64,000 bases of DNA from Brevibacterium picturae (GCF_900105045.1 NZ_LT629739.1:3534001-3598000); one strand, 5' to 3'. Positions 34,939-44,848 are shown, counted from the first letter of the stretch. Translations and numbers: made by a program. Notes: a model not told the origin generated them from the letters alone.

Positions 34939-36149
34939 GCGAGGTCGGCAGCGGTGAGATTCGAGAGGCCGTGGCCGCGCTGTTGAGGATCGGAGAACCC
35001 GGCGACGGGCTGCTCGCCGATCTCGTCGCCGAGCTCGGACCGATCGCAGTGCTCGAACTGATCAGTGCGGTGGCCGCAGGAAAGTCATCAGCAGTCGAAG
35101 TCGCCGAAAGCCTGTCGGCGGCCGTGACTGCAGTCTGCGGCAGCGGACAGCTCGGCGCAGCATTCGACCGGTGGGCCGTGCGTGGCGAGGATGCGCAGGG
35201 ACATCGAGATCTCGAAGCCGTGCACAGACTGGGCGGGCGGCTCGTCATCCCCAGCGACGGCGAATGGCCGTCTGCTCTCACGGACCTGGGACCGGCGGCT
35301 CCACTGGGGTTGTGGGTCCGAGGCGAGGCGCGGCTCAACGCAGCTCTGCAGTCGGCGGTCGCCATCGTCGGAGCACGTGCGGCCAGCAACTACGGCACCA
35401 AATGTGCCTCGGACCTTGCCTGGGATCTGGCCGCGAAGGGACTGACCATCGTCTCCGGCGGAGCCTTCGGCATCGATGCGGCCGCACACCGGGCAGCCAT
35501 CGCCCGGGAAGGCACCACGATCGCCTTCATGGCCGGGGGAGTCGACCGCTTCTACCCGGCGGCGAACACCGAGCTGTTCCACCAGGTGCTCGAGCGTGGT
35601 GCGATCGTGTCCGAAACCGCTCCCGGGATGACACCGATGCGCCACCGCTTCCTGCTCCGCAACCGGCTGATCGCCGCCTCGGCCCAGGCCACCGTCATCG
35701 TCGAAGCCGGCTGGCGCAGCGGAGCCCTCAATACCGCCCGACACGCTCTCGAACTCTCGCGCGAAGTCGCGGCATTCCCCGGTTCCGTGTACTCGGCATC
35801 ATCGACGGGAACCCACAGGCTCATCCGCTTGCACGAAGCGGAGCTGGTGACCAGCTGCGAGGACGTCGTCGAACTCATAGGCGGGGCAGAACCGACTCTG
35901 TTCGACGGCGCGAGCCTGTCATCTGAGCACCCCGGCCGTGCAGCTGCCGATCCGATCGATGACCTCGCCGAGCGGGAGAAGATCTGTGCCAATGTCCTCT
36001 CGGCGACCAAGGCACTGGACGTCGGAACCGTGGCAGCACGGGCTGGGCTGACGGTGCCGAACACGCTCTCCGCGCTCGCCGTCCTCGAACTCGCCGGCTT
36101 GAGCGCCCGCCGTGAATCAGGCTGGGTCAAGCTGCGCCCACAGACATGA
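34935..36149 (+). CDS. dprA: DNA-processing protein DprA
   Basis: Loads RecA on incoming single-stranded DNA during transformation. The 404 residues have an N-terminal SAM-like part, the Rossmann core with AIVGARAASNYG, IVSGGAFGIDAAAHRAAI and AEAGWRSGALNTA-type sequence, and a C-terminal winged helix (about 345-400, VGTVAARAGLTVPNTLSAL). The ATGA overlap with comM shows co-translation. Other competence genes are not in the window, so natural competence is not implied. Confidence 0.94.
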   Translation: MSEVGSGEIREAVAALLRIGEPGDGLLADLVAELGPIAVLELISAVAAGKSSAVEVAESLSAAVTAVCGSGQLGAAFDRWAVRGEDAQGHRDLEAVHRLGGRLVIPSDGEWPSALTDLGPAAPLGLWVRGEARLNAALQSAVAIVGARAASNYGTKCASDLAWDLAAKGLTIVSGGAFGIDAAAHRAAIAREGTTIAFMAGGVDRFYPAANTELFHQVLERGAIVSETAPGMTPMRHRFLLRNRLIAASAQATVIVEAGWRSGALNTARHALELSREVAAFPGSVYSASSTGTHRLIRLHEAELVTSCEDVVELIGGAEPTLFDGASLSSEHPGRAAADPIDDLAEREKICANVLSATKALDVGTVAARAGLTVPNTLSALAVLELAGLSARRESGWVKLRPQT

Positions 36150-36201
36150 GTCGTGGAGAAAGGTCCCCCGCTGGGCGCAGACGATCGCGTAACCTGGAGC
36201 T

Positions 36202-37161
36202 GTGACCCAACCGATGACCATCGCCGAGGTGGTGTCCGGCTATGCCGACCACCTGAGATCCCGCGATGTCTCCGCCCACACCTCAAGGGCCTACATCGCC
36301 GATGTCACAGACTTCTTCGAGCACGCGGCCCACACACCGACCGCCCGTTCCGGTCCCCACGCCGCCGAGTCCGGGGTGGGCGACATCGATCTCAACGACC
36401 TGCGTGCGTGGCTCATCACGCTCGACGACGCCGGCGCGGCGAAGTCGACGGTGGCCCGCAAGATCGCGGCCGTGAAGTCCTTCTTCGCCTATTGCGTGAA
36501 CCATCAGGGGCTGACGAACAATCCGGCGGCGCGGCTGCGGACTCCTAAGAAGGACTCTCGCCTTCCCACCGTGCTCAAACCTCAGCAGGCCGCCGCTCTC
36601 GTATCCCCGCAGCGTGCTTCCCACGCCGAGGCCGGCACCAGCGATCCCATCGAGACAGCCAAATGGGCCAGGGACGCGGCCATCCTGGAGATGCTCTATG
36701 CCGCGGCAGTGCGCGTATCGGAGCTGACAGGACTGAATCGCAGCGACGTCGACCACCAGCGTTCGATGATCACCGTCCTGGGCAAGGGCGACAAGGAACG
36801 GCGGGTCCCATTCGGGAAGCCCGCCCAGTCGGCCCTGCAGCAGTGGCTGAACCTGCGGGAGACGTTCGCGTCGACCACCAGCGGTGATGCACTCTTCCTC
36901 GGTGTCAGGGGCGGCCGCATCGGAGCCAGACAGGTGAGGGAGCTCGTTCATCGCCACGGCTCCGATGACCCCAGCGCACCTGATATCGGCCCGCACGGAC
37001 TTCGACACTCGGCCGCTACACACATGCTCGACGGTGGAGCGGATCTGCGACAGATCCAGGAGCTTCTGGGACACTCGACCATGAGCAGCACACAGATCTA
37101 CACTCACGTGTCGATGCAGCGGTTGCAGGAGACCTATCGGCAGGCGCACCCGCGAGCCTGA
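36202..37161 (+). CDS. xerC: Tyrosine recombinase XerC
   Basis: Chromosome-dimer resolvase, 319 residues. N-terminal core-binding SAM domain (about 5-110) and C-terminal catalytic domain with AAAVRVSELTGL (Arg I), GKGDKERRVPFG (Lys), HGLRHSAATHML (His-x-x-Arg) and LLGHSTMSSTQIYTHV (His and nucleophile Tyr). It is the standard neighbour of dprA in actinobacteria, so it is housekeeping and not an island integrase. GTG 36202 follows CTGGAG. Confidence 0.93.
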   Translation: MTQPMTIAEVVSGYADHLRSRDVSAHTSRAYIADVTDFFEHAAHTPTARSGPHAAESGVGDIDLNDLRAWLITLDDAGAAKSTVARKIAAVKSFFAYCVNHQGLTNNPAARLRTPKKDSRLPTVLKPQQAAALVSPQRASHAEAGTSDPIETAKWARDAAILEMLYAAAVRVSELTGLNRSDVDHQRSMITVLGKGDKERRVPFGKPAQSALQQWLNLRETFASTTSGDALFLGVRGGRIGARQVRELVHRHGSDDPSAPDIGPHGLRHSAATHMLDGGADLRQIQELLGHSTMSSTQIYTHVSMQRLQETYRQAHPRA

Positions 37162-37184
37162 TCGCAAAGGGCCCGATCATGCCG

Positions 37185-38252
37185 TCATGTTCGGAACTCC
37201 CAGTGCCACGGCTCGGGCAGTGACCCGGACTGCCGGGCCCAGCCCGGATGGATCCAACCGAACTTCGGAGCATTGGCACGCATCCACTGATGCTCGGCGC
37301 TGCCGAAGGAGTTGATCCCGCCGCCCAGGTCGACGGCCAGCGCCCACCCGTGGTTCGAAGTTCCCGGAGTGGCCGCCATACGGCCCTTGCGCTTCTTCAG
37401 GATGACCTGGGTGTCGTAGTCCCGGTAGGCATCCGTGATGGAGATCGGAGTCGAAAACCTGGCCTCATAGGCATGGGACATGCGGTCGAACGCCGCCTGA
37501 GCATCGCAGCGCAGCATCTGTCCCGGCGCCGAGGTCAGCGAGCACATCGCAGCCGCCGGAATCCGTCCATTGCCATGCCCACCCCAGGCGCCTGCGCCCG
37601 AGGTCGTGGAGTCACCGGCATGGTCCTTCGCGGGCTTGCGCGACAGCGGCAAGAGGATCGACTGCTCCTGCCCGAAGAATCCTGCCGGATCGAGGTACTT
37701 CTTCTCTCCCTCGGACTTCCAGACACCGATGTGCAGGCACGATTCGTCACAGTGGCCGCCCTCGGCGACCGTTCCGATATTCGCGCCGGCGGCGAACTTC
37801 TCACCCTTCTTCAATTCCGACTCCGCAGGTTGGAAGGAGACCACGTATCCGGAGTCCGTCTCGATGCTTACGGTCGAAGTGCCGGCAACAGAGCCGCGGA
37901 AGCGAATGGTACCGGCGGCTGGGGCCCGCAGCGGTTCACCACTGATCGTGAGAACATCGATGCCTCGGTGGCCTTTCAACCATGCCTCCGTGGGCGGATC
38001 GAAGGCCTCGACGATCTCCATCGCGGGGACAGGAGTGACCCAGCTGGTCTGTTCGTGGGGACCCGGTTCGGCAGATGCCGCCGAGAACGGCGCCCCCACC
38101 TCGGCGACGGTGAAGGCGAAGACCATCAGGCTCATGATCGCGATGAGACGCACGCCGCGAGACACAGACGAACGTTGATTCCAGCGAGACGCAGACGAAC
38201 GTTGATTCCAGGTGGGCCGGAAGGTATTCGGAGAATCGGCGAAGAAGTCCAT
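37185..38252 (-). CDS. Secreted two-domain cell-wall hydrolase (LytM/M23-like plus VanY/M15-like)
   Basis: About 355 residues from ATG 38252. A basic N-terminal region with an in-frame 27-bp duplication (WNQRSSASR, WNQRSSVSR) precedes a signal-like helix (RLIAIMSLMVFAFTVAEVG). The first extracytoplasmic part (about 90-195) has M23 features such as GHRGIDVL and CLHIGVWKSEGEKKYLDP. The second (about 240-350) is D-Ala-D-Ala carboxypeptidase-like, with ITDAYRDYDTQ, SNHGWALAVDLGG and PEPWHWEF supplying the zinc ligands. In the M23 part the full HxH set is not obvious, so it may be non-catalytic. Convergent with xerC, 23 bp apart. Start uncertain. Confidence 0.85.
   Translation of the reverse strand: MDFFADSPNTFRPTWNQRSSASRWNQRSSVSRGVRLIAIMSLMVFAFTVAEVGAPFSAASAEPGPHEQTSWVTPVPAMEIVEAFDPPTEAWLKGHRGIDVLTISGEPLRAPAAGTIRFRGSVAGTSTVSIETDSGYVVSFQPAESELKKGEKFAAGANIGTVAEGGHCDESCLHIGVWKSEGEKKYLDPAGFFGQEQSILLPLSRKPAKDHAGDSTTSGAGAWGGHGNGRIPAAAMCSLTSAPGQMLRCDAQAAFDRMSHAYEARFSTPISITDAYRDYDTQVILKKRKGRMAATPGTSNHGWALAVDLGGGINSFGSAEHQWMRANAPKFGWIHPGWARQSGSLPEPWHWEFRT
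38158..38211 (-). repeat. 27-bp tandem repeat in the N-terminus of the cell-wall hydrolase
   Basis: Units 38158-38184 and 38185-38211 differ at one base and encode WNQRSS(A/V)SR twice, in frame. Confidence 0.9.
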
Positions 38253-38378
38253 GAGCCCATGCAAGCCGGGTCGCTGCCGGATGTCAGGCACTCGAACTCG
38301 GCCTGTGGACGGTACCCTCACATCCACAGATGAAACGAGCACGAGTCGGGCGGCCATCCACAGGAGAGGACGCGCGAG

Positions 38379-38418
38379 CAGCTGCCCGGGCTGCCTGATC
38401 AGACAGCCCGGGCAGCTG
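38379..38418. repeat. 40-base near-perfect palindrome upstream of rpsB
   Basis: Arms CAGCTGCCCGGGCTG (38379-38393) and CAGCCCGGGCAGCTG (38404-38418) are exact complements; the 10-base loop contains TGATCA. It is far from any gene end on either strand. Confidence 0.85.
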
Positions 38419-38596
38419 TGAGCGTGAGGAGGCTGGGGCAGAACCGACGATGGTGTATCTGCGCAGCGCGAGGATATCCACACATGATCGGACTCGACTC
38501 GGAGGAGACTGCCTCTGCCGAGCAGTCGCAATGTTGTCGAGGACTCGGAATGCTGTCGACGGTGTGATGGTGCTCATTCGGCAGGTGCCCGATCGA

Positions 38597-38627
38597 TTGG
38601 AAAAGGCTTGGGCAACCGGGATAGACT
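38597..38627 (+). promoter_or_regulatory. Probable promoter of rpsB-tsf
   Basis: TTGGAA (38597-38602), 17 bp, then GATAGA (38620-38625), or TAGACT with a 19-bp spacer. About 210 bp before rpsB. Confidence 0.4.
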
Positions 38628-38835
38628 GGCCTCAGCAGAAGCGTGTCTTCTGACTACGCGTATTCGATCTCTTCTCCATCCCATGGTGCAAATAGCTTGC
38701 AAAGGCGAATTTGTGGGGCGGATGAACCGGATACCAGGAATCAACCGAAAAGGTCACTGTTGCCGACGGCTCATTGCCGGCGGTCAGCACTGACGTAAAA
38801 GCGCCTCACGGCGCGAGAGAAAGGAGGGCGTCGGC

Positions 38836-39801
38836 ATGGCCGTCGTCACCATCCGCCAGCTGCTCGACAGCGGCGTTCACTTTGGACACCAGACCCGTCG
38901 TTGGAACCCGAAGATGAAGCGCTTCATCTTCACCGAGCGCAACGGCATCTACATCATCGACCTGCAGAAGTCGCTGGGATACATCGACAATGCATTCGAG
39001 TTCGTCAAGGAAACCGTCACCCACGGTGGCTCGATCCTCTTCGTCGGCACCAAGAAGCAGGCGCAGGAATCGATCGCCGAACAGGCCAAGCGCGTGGGCC
39101 AGCCTTACGTCAACCAGCGTTGGCTCGGCGGTATGCTCACCAACTTCCAGACCATCTCCTTGCGTCTGCGCCGCCTCAAGGAACTCGAAGAGATCGACTT
39201 CGACGACGTTGCAGGCTCCTCGCACACCAAGAAGGAACTGCTCATTCTCCGTCGTGAGAAGGACAAGCTGGAGAAGACCCTCGGTGGTATCCGCGACATG
39301 CAGCGGACCCCGTCGGCTGTCTGGATCGTTGACACCAAGAAGGAACACCTGGCTGTCGACGAAGCACGCAAGCTGGGCATCCCGGTCATCGCGATCCTCG
39401 ACACCAACTGCGATCCTGACGACGTCAACTACCCGATCCCGGGCAACGACGACGCCATCCGCTCGGTGTCCCTGCTCACCCGCGTGATCGCCGACGCCGT
39501 GGCAGAGGGCCTCATCGCCCGCCACTCCTCGGACGACGACAGCGGAGAGAAGAACGTCTCGGCCGTCGAGCCGATGCCCGAGTGGGAGCGCGAACTCCTC
39601 GAGGGCAACGCTCCCGCCTCTGAGGAAGCTGCCGCTCCGGCTGCAGATCCTATTGAGACGCCTGCCGCTGATGCCGCTGCTGCGGCTGAAGAGGCGACCG
39701 ACGAGCCCCCAGTCGAGGCTGCTGCCGAGGCCGCTGACAAGGCGACCGAAGCGCCCGCCGCTGAAGCCGCTGCAGACTCCACCGAGTCGACCGAGTCCTG
39801 A
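38836..39801 (+). CDS. rpsB: 30S ribosomal protein S2
   Basis: Small-subunit protein, 321 residues. The S2 core ([29 protein letters not shown] start, [24 protein letters not shown]) spans residues 1-235. An Ala/Glu-rich tail of about 85 residues follows, a common actinobacterial feature. Strong AAAGGAGGGC ribosome site. Operon with tsf, 33 bp downstream. Confidence 0.97.
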   Translation: MAVVTIRQLLDSGVHFGHQTRRWNPKMKRFIFTERNGIYIIDLQKSLGYIDNAFEFVKETVTHGGSILFVGTKKQAQESIAEQAKRVGQPYVNQRWLGGMLTNFQTISLRLRRLKELEEIDFDDVAGSSHTKKELLILRREKDKLEKTLGGIRDMQRTPSAVWIVDTKKEHLAVDEARKLGIPVIAILDTNCDPDDVNYPIPGNDDAIRSVSLLTRVIADAVAEGLIARHSSDDDSGEKNVSAVEPMPEWERELLEGNAPASEEAAAPAADPIETPAADAAAAAEEATDEPPVEAAAEAADKATEAPAAEAAADSTESTES

Positions 39802-39834
39802 TTTTCCATAACTCCACCATCCTGAGGAGAAAGA

Positions 39835-40662
39835 ATGGCAAACTACACTGCCGCTGATATCAAGGCACTGCGCGAGAAGACCGGCGCCGGAATGATGGAT
39901 GTCAAGAAGGCTCTTGACGAAGCCGACGGCGATCAGGCGAAAGCCATCGAGGTCCTCCGTGTGAAGGGTCTCAAGGGCGCCACCAAGCGTGAAGGTCGCT
40001 CCACTTCCGACGGTCTCGTGGCCACACAGGTCGAGGGCGGCGTCGGGACGATGATCGAGCTCAACTCGGAGACCGACTTCGTTGCGAAGTCCGATCCCTT
40101 CGTCGCACTCGCCGACGAAGTTCTGGGCCTGGCCGTGTCCAGCAACGCCGATTCGGCCGAGGCTGTCCTCGAGTCCACGAAGGACGGCAAGCCCGTCTCG
40201 GAGTTCATCACCGAAAGTGGTGCGACCCTGGGCGAGAAGGTTGCCCTTCGTCGCGTCGGACGTCTCGAAGGCGCAAGCGTCGAGTCCTACCTGCACCGGA
40301 CCAACAAGGATCTGCCCCCTCAGGTGGGCGTCCTGCTGGCCTACGAAGGTGACGACTCCTCGGTTGCCCACGATGTCGCCGTGCACATCGCTGCGATGAG
40401 CCCGAAGTACTTCTCCCGCGAAGAGGTCCCCGCCGACCTCGTGGAGAACGAACGTCGCATCGCTGAGGACACCGCGAAGAACGAAGGCAAGCCTGAGAAG
40501 GCTCTGCCCAAGATCATCGAAGGTCGCGTCAACGGCTTCTTCAAGGAGAACTGCCTCTTGGACCAGGGATTCGCCAAGGATCCCAAGCAGTCCGTGAGCA
40601 GCGTTCTCGAGGCCGCCGGCGTCAAGGCCACCGGATTCCTGCGCTTCCGCGTCGGAGCCTGA
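39835..40662 (+). CDS. tsf: Elongation factor Ts
   Basis: Nucleotide exchange factor for EF-Tu, 275 residues. N-terminal UBA-like MANYTAADIKALREKTGAG and MMDVKKALDEADGD, then core domains with IELNSETDFVAKSDPF and VALRRVGRLEG. The ATG follows GAGGAGAAAGA. It shares the transcript with rpsB and ends before a strong terminator. Confidence 0.97.
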   Translation: MANYTAADIKALREKTGAGMMDVKKALDEADGDQAKAIEVLRVKGLKGATKREGRSTSDGLVATQVEGGVGTMIELNSETDFVAKSDPFVALADEVLGLAVSSNADSAEAVLESTKDGKPVSEFITESGATLGEKVALRRVGRLEGASVESYLHRTNKDLPPQVGVLLAYEGDDSSVAHDVAVHIAAMSPKYFSREEVPADLVENERRIAEDTAKNEGKPEKALPKIIEGRVNGFFKENCLLDQGFAKDPKQSVSSVLEAAGVKATGFLRFRVGA

Positions 40663-40742
40663 ATCATCACTGACCGTTGAGCGAGTCGATCACCGACCCG
40701 CACAGCAGTCGTCTCGCTTGAGAGTGAACTCATAAGCGGCAG

Positions 40743-40775
40743 ACGGGGTCGGACCAATCGGTCCGGCCCCGTTTT
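40743..40775 (+). terminator. Intrinsic terminator after tsf
   Basis: ACGGGGTCGGACC (40743-40755) / GGTCCGGCCCCGT (40760-40772), one mismatch, 4-base loop, followed by TTTT. Confidence 0.85.
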
Positions 40776-40836
40776 CGCTACACTGACACCGACGACTCAT
40801 CCGGGCTCCAACCTGCCCAGACGGAAGAAGGACTAA

Positions 40837-41589
40837 ATGACATCCACCCCGGTTCACGAATCCAGCTACGCCAGCAGACGCGTCCGCACCCATCGCCGCC
40901 GCGTGCTCCTCAAACTCTCCGGTGAGGTGTTCGGCGGAGGCAATATCGGAGTCGATCCCGATGTCGTGGCCGCTGTCGCCAGGGAAGTAGCTCCCACCGT
41001 CAACGAGGTGGAAGTCAGCATCGTCGTCGGCGGCGGAAACTTCTTCCGAGGAGCAGAGCTGTCCCAGCGGGGAATGGACCGCACACGTGCCGACTACATG
41101 GGCATGCTCGGAACCGTGATGAACTGCCTGGCTCTCCAGGACTTCCTCGAACAGACCGGAGTCGACACCCGCGTCCAGACCGCCATCCCCATGTCCCAGG
41201 TCGCCGAGTCCTACATTCCGCGCCGAGCCATGCGACACATGGAGAAGAACAGGGTAGTCATCTTCGGCGCCGGAGCCGGACTGCCGTATTTCTCTACCGA
41301 CACAGTCGCCGCTCAGCGCGCCCTGGAAATCCATGCCGATGAGGTCCTCATCGCCAAGAACGGCGTCGACGGCGTCTACACCGCCGACCCGCACATCGAC
41401 CCGGCTGCGGAGAAGATCGCTGAGATCACCTATCAGGAAGCGCTCCAGAAGGGCCTCAAGGTCGTTGACGCAACCGCATTCTCCCTGTGCATGGACAACA
41501 AGCTGCCGATGCACGTGTTCGGCATGCAAGGCGAAGGGAATCTGCGCAAAGCGATCGTCGGCGACAAGATCGGCACTGTAGTCAAATAG
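40837..41589 (+). CDS. pyrH: Uridylate kinase
   Basis: UMP kinase of the amino-acid-kinase fold, 250 residues. Features are [14 protein letters not shown], the Gly-rich [26 protein letters not shown] and the C-terminal [14 protein letters not shown]. The N-terminal 20 residues are an actinobacterial extension. The gene order pyrH-frr-cdsA-rlmN is conserved. GGAAGAAGG lies before ATG 40837. Confidence 0.96.
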   Translation: MTSTPVHESSYASRRVRTHRRRVLLKLSGEVFGGGNIGVDPDVVAAVAREVAPTVNEVEVSIVVGGGNFFRGAELSQRGMDRTRADYMGMLGTVMNCLALQDFLEQTGVDTRVQTAIPMSQVAESYIPRRAMRHMEKNRVVIFGAGAGLPYFSTDTVAAQRALEIHADEVLIAKNGVDGVYTADPHIDPAAEKIAEITYQEALQKGLKVVDATAFSLCMDNKLPMHVFGMQGEGNLRKAIVGDKIGTVVK

Positions 41590-41661
41590 GTCCCCGGGCG
41601 CACCGTCTCCGGGACAACAGCACTCCGGGACAGTCGCACGTCGAAACACCCCCTCAAATGA

Positions 41662-41683
41662 GGTCCAGGACTCTTCCTGGACC
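41662..41683 (+). terminator. Hairpin between pyrH and frr
   Basis: GGTCCAGGA-ctct-TCCTGGACC, a perfect 9-bp stem in the 167-bp pyrH-frr gap. It lacks a T-run, so it may attenuate rather than end transcription. Confidence 0.5.
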
Positions 41684-41756
41684 AATAGAGTGGGGTATTC
41701 GTGACCTATGACCCATAGAATGAACCCGAAGCTCCCATCGACGGAAAGAGTGAGTC

Positions 41757-42314
41757 GTGATTGAAGAAACACTGGCCGAGGCCAGAGAGAAAATGGACAA
41801 AGCCGTGGAGTTCACGCAGGAGGACTTCTCGTCCATCCGCACCGGCCGCGCCAATCCCGCGCTGTTCGCGGCCATCGAGATCGACTACTACGGTGCACCG
41901 ACACCTCTGCAGCAGCTGGCTTCGTTCCAGACGCCGGAAGCCCGCACGATCCTCGTGACTCCCTACGACCGGGGAGCACTCGGAGACATCGAGACCGCTC
42001 TGCGCAATTCGGACATCGGAGCGAACCCGGCCAACGACGGCAACGTCATCCGTGTCGTGCTTCCGGAACTCACCGAGGAGCGTCGCAAGGAATACGTCAA
42101 GATCGTCAAGAGCAAGGCCGAAGACGGCAAGGTCTCGATCCGCAACATCCGGCGTCATGCCAAGGAGACCCTGGAACGCATCAAAAAGGACGGCGACGCC
42201 GGTGAGGACGAGGTCGCACGCGGAATCTCCGAACTCGACGACCTGACGAAGAGCAAGGTCGACAACGTCGACAAGCTCCTGTCCCAGAAGGAAGCTGAGC
42301 TTCTCGAGGTCTGA
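41757..42314 (+). CDS. frr: Ribosome recycling factor
   Basis: Splits post-termination ribosomes with EF-G. The 185 residues carry the typical [35 protein letters not shown] and the C-terminal helical bundle. GTG 41757. The stop shares a base with the cdsA start (TGATG). Confidence 0.96.
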   Translation: MIEETLAEAREKMDKAVEFTQEDFSSIRTGRANPALFAAIEIDYYGAPTPLQQLASFQTPEARTILVTPYDRGALGDIETALRNSDIGANPANDGNVIRVVLPELTEERRKEYVKIVKSKAEDGKVSIRNIRRHAKETLERIKKDGDAGEDEVARGISELDDLTKSKVDNVDKLLSQKEAELLEV

Positions 42315-43336
42315 TGATCGCGTTGACCGGGTCAGGCAATCAAGCGTCCGATCCGGCTCCCCTCGGGGGGTCGGATTCGGATCCGCATGCCTCAAGCTCA
42401 CAGACCCCATTCCCCAAGCGCAGAGATCTGCGTAACTCCGGTAAGGATTATTCGCCGGAAGATTCGGAGACGAACCCTGCCGCTGAGACCGGCCAGGACG
42501 TCCCCGAGGAGGCTCCGAAGGACTACGGCAAGGCCGGACGGAATCTGCCCGCAGCGATCGGCATCGGGCTGCTCATCGGCGGCATCGTCCTGGTCTCCCT
42601 GATCGTCTTCCCGATCTCCTTCCTCTTCATCATCCTCATCGCCATCGTCGCTGCGATGTGGGAACTGGCCAATGCCCTGTCCCGTTCGGGATCACTCGTG
42701 TCACGGTTCCCGACTATGGTGTCCGCAGCCTGCATGGTGGTGGCGACATTCGTCGGCGGTCGTGAAGCACTGTGGGTGACCTTCGCCGCCAGCGCCGGCG
42801 CCGTCATGCTCTTCACCATGGTCGAGCGACGCAAGAACGCGGTCAAGGACGTTTCTCTGTCCCTGTTCGCGCTGACCTACGTCGGCCTCATGGCCTGCTT
42901 CGTCGTCTATCTGCTGACCCAGCCCGACGGAAACCTCTACGTCATCCTCTTCCTCGCCAGCGTCGTCGCCTCGGATACCGGCGGCTACGTCTTTGGCGTC
43001 CTCTGGGGCAAGCACCCGATCGCGCCCAGGATCTCCCCGAAGAAGTCCTGGGAGGGCTACATCGGCTCGGTGATCTTCGCCGCCGCAGTCGCGACCATCC
43101 TCGCGCTGACTCTCTTCAACGCCCCATTCTGGACCGGACTGGTCATCGGCGTCGTCATCCCGGCATTCGCCACCCTCGGCGACTTCAGCGAATCGATGAT
43201 CAAACGCGATCTCGAACTCAAGGACATGGGGACGCTGCTGCCTGGCCACGGCGGCGTCATGGATCGGCTCGATTCGATCCTGCCCACCGCCCCGGTGGCT
43301 CTGGTGATGTTCTCGGTCCTGCCCGGCTACCTCTGA
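42314..43336 (+). CDS. cdsA: Phosphatidate cytidylyltransferase
   Basis: Makes CDP-diacylglycerol for phospholipid synthesis in the membrane. The 340 residues open with a polar, low-complexity cytoplasmic part of about 75 residues, followed by about eight helices. The CDS signature is at the end: SMIKRDLELKDMGTLLPGHG and then GVMDR. ISPKKSWEGYIGS is the second conserved loop. The ATG overlaps frr by one base. Confidence 0.95.
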   Translation: MIALTGSGNQASDPAPLGGSDSDPHASSSQTPFPKRRDLRNSGKDYSPEDSETNPAAETGQDVPEEAPKDYGKAGRNLPAAIGIGLLIGGIVLVSLIVFPISFLFIILIAIVAAMWELANALSRSGSLVSRFPTMVSAACMVVATFVGGREALWVTFAASAGAVMLFTMVERRKNAVKDVSLSLFALTYVGLMACFVVYLLTQPDGNLYVILFLASVVASDTGGYVFGVLWGKHPIAPRISPKKSWEGYIGSVIFAAAVATILALTLFNAPFWTGLVIGVVIPAFATLGDFSESMIKRDLELKDMGTLLPGHGGVMDRLDSILPTAPVALVMFSVLPGYL

Positions 43337-43458
43337 GGGGCCGCCCCGGTCGGGCTCACACACGCCGTGGCGCGGTCGTGGCCGGTCGGGGACAGGGTCT
43401 CACCTGCCGTGGCTGCACACACATCCCACAAGAATTGCTCTCATGAGACAATGGGCGA

Positions 43459-44766
43459 GTGAGTTCTCAAGCAGGTAACAGGCAGACACGGCCCGTCGTC
43501 GAACACGCAGACGGCACGACATCGAAGACGCCGACGCGCGACGGTCGTCCGCTGCTCAATTTCAAATCACCGCGAGCCAGTCAGCCGAAGCAGCATCTGG
43601 CGGATATGACGATGGACGAACGCATCGAAGCGGTCAAGGAGATGGGACTGCCCGCCTTCCGCGCCAAGCAGATCTCGACCCATTACTTCTCGCACTACCA
43701 GACCGACGTCGAGTCCATGACGGACCTGCCCAAGGACCTGCGTACCGACCTGCAGGAGCGTTTCTTCCCCCACCTCCTGACCGAGGTCCGCCGCCTGCGG
43801 ACCGAGAACGGCGACACGATCAAATTCCTGTGGCGCCTCTACGACGGTGCACTCGTCGAATCGGTGCTCATGCGCTACCGCAACCGCGTCACCCTGTGTG
43901 TCTCCAGCCAGTGCGGCTGCGGAATGAACTGTCCCTTCTGCGCCACGGGCCAGCAGGGACTGACGCGCAACATGTCCGCGGCCGAGATCGTCGAACAGGT
44001 CATCCGCGCCAACCAGGTCATCGCCGACGGCGAGCTTGCCGCGGCGCCCTCGGGGGACATGCCGGCCGAAGGGGAAACAGCTCTCGGTGCCGAAGCCGAT
44101 GAGGCTCAGGGCGAATCATCTGAGGCCACGGTCGACGATTCGGGAGCGGCCGCCTCGGCGACGGGACCCGAACGTGTTTCCAACATCGTCTTCATGGGAA
44201 TGGGCGAACCCCTGGCCAACTACAAACGGGTGATGAATGCGGTCCGCCGGTTCGTCGAGCCCGCACCGCAGGGGTTGGGGATGTCGGCCCGCCGAATCAC
44301 CATCTCCACGGTCGGCCTGGTCCCCGGCATCAACAAACTCGCCGCCGAGGACATCCCGGTCACCTTCGCGCTCAGCCTCCACGCGCCCGATGATGAGCTG
44401 CGCGACGAGATGATCCCGGTCAACACCCGGTGGAAGGCCGATGAGGCCATCGACGCCGCATTCAACTACTACCAGGTGACGGGACGTCGGGTGAGCATCG
44501 AATACGCGCTCATCAAGGACATGAACGACCACCCCTGGCGCGCAGAGCTGCTGGCGAAGAAACTCAACGCCCGCGGACGCGGCTGGGTGCACGTCAATCC
44601 GATCCCGCTCAACCCGACGCCCGGCTCCGTGTGGACGGCATCTGAACCGGCGGTGGCGGACGAATTCGTGCGTCGGCTCATCGACCAGGGGATCCCGACG
44701 ACCATCCGCGATACCCGCGGTTCGGACATCGACGGAGCCTGCGGACAGCTCGCCGCCGCCGACTGA
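43459..44766 (+). CDS. rlmN: Dual-specificity 23S rRNA/tRNA methyltransferase RlmN
   Basis: Radical-SAM enzyme that makes m2A2503 in 23S rRNA and m2A37 in tRNAs. The cluster motif C-x3-C-x2-C is in QCGCGMNCPFCATG, with FMGMGEPLANY, ITISTVGLVPGI, ALSLHAPDD and the catalytic Cys near the end (DIDGACGQL). At 435 residues it is long. An acidic, Ala-rich insertion of about 50 residues (about 190-240) separates the iron-sulfur part from the GEPL part. GTG start at 43459. Confidence 0.94.
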   Translation: MSSQAGNRQTRPVVEHADGTTSKTPTRDGRPLLNFKSPRASQPKQHLADMTMDERIEAVKEMGLPAFRAKQISTHYFSHYQTDVESMTDLPKDLRTDLQERFFPHLLTEVRRLRTENGDTIKFLWRLYDGALVESVLMRYRNRVTLCVSSQCGCGMNCPFCATGQQGLTRNMSAAEIVEQVIRANQVIADGELAAAPSGDMPAEGETALGAEADEAQGESSEATVDDSGAAASATGPERVSNIVFMGMGEPLANYKRVMNAVRRFVEPAPQGLGMSARRITISTVGLVPGINKLAAEDIPVTFALSLHAPDDELRDEMIPVNTRWKADEAIDAAFNYYQVTGRRVSIEYALIKDMNDHPWRAELLAKKLNARGRGWVHVNPIPLNPTPGSVWTASEPAVADEFVRRLIDQGIPTTIRDTRGSDIDGACGQLAAAD

Positions 44767-44848
44767 GAAGTCGCGAACACACATTTTCCGGGTTCGCCAT
44801 TTATCATGGTGGAAATGACCAATACGGCGATTCTCTTCTGGAGGCAAC

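Larger units (their letters stand above)
38253..38835. other. Intergenic region between the cell-wall hydrolase and rpsB
   Basis: No supported gene in 583 bp. It contains a 40-base palindrome (38379-38418) and a promoter-like pair at 38597-38625. The last 200 bases are the probable rpsB leader, with several Gly/Cys-rich short pairings around 38760-38800 but no clear family. The hydrolase frame stays open leftward to 38531, so a longer N-terminus is formally possible. Confidence 0.6.

Noticed and set aside
36202..37161. xerC as the integrase of the accessory block
   Set aside because: It is the conserved neighbour of dprA, 20 kb away, and has housekeeping XerC features.
41701..41756. Promoter for frr based on TAGAAT at 41716
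   Set aside because: No acceptable -35 at the right distance.
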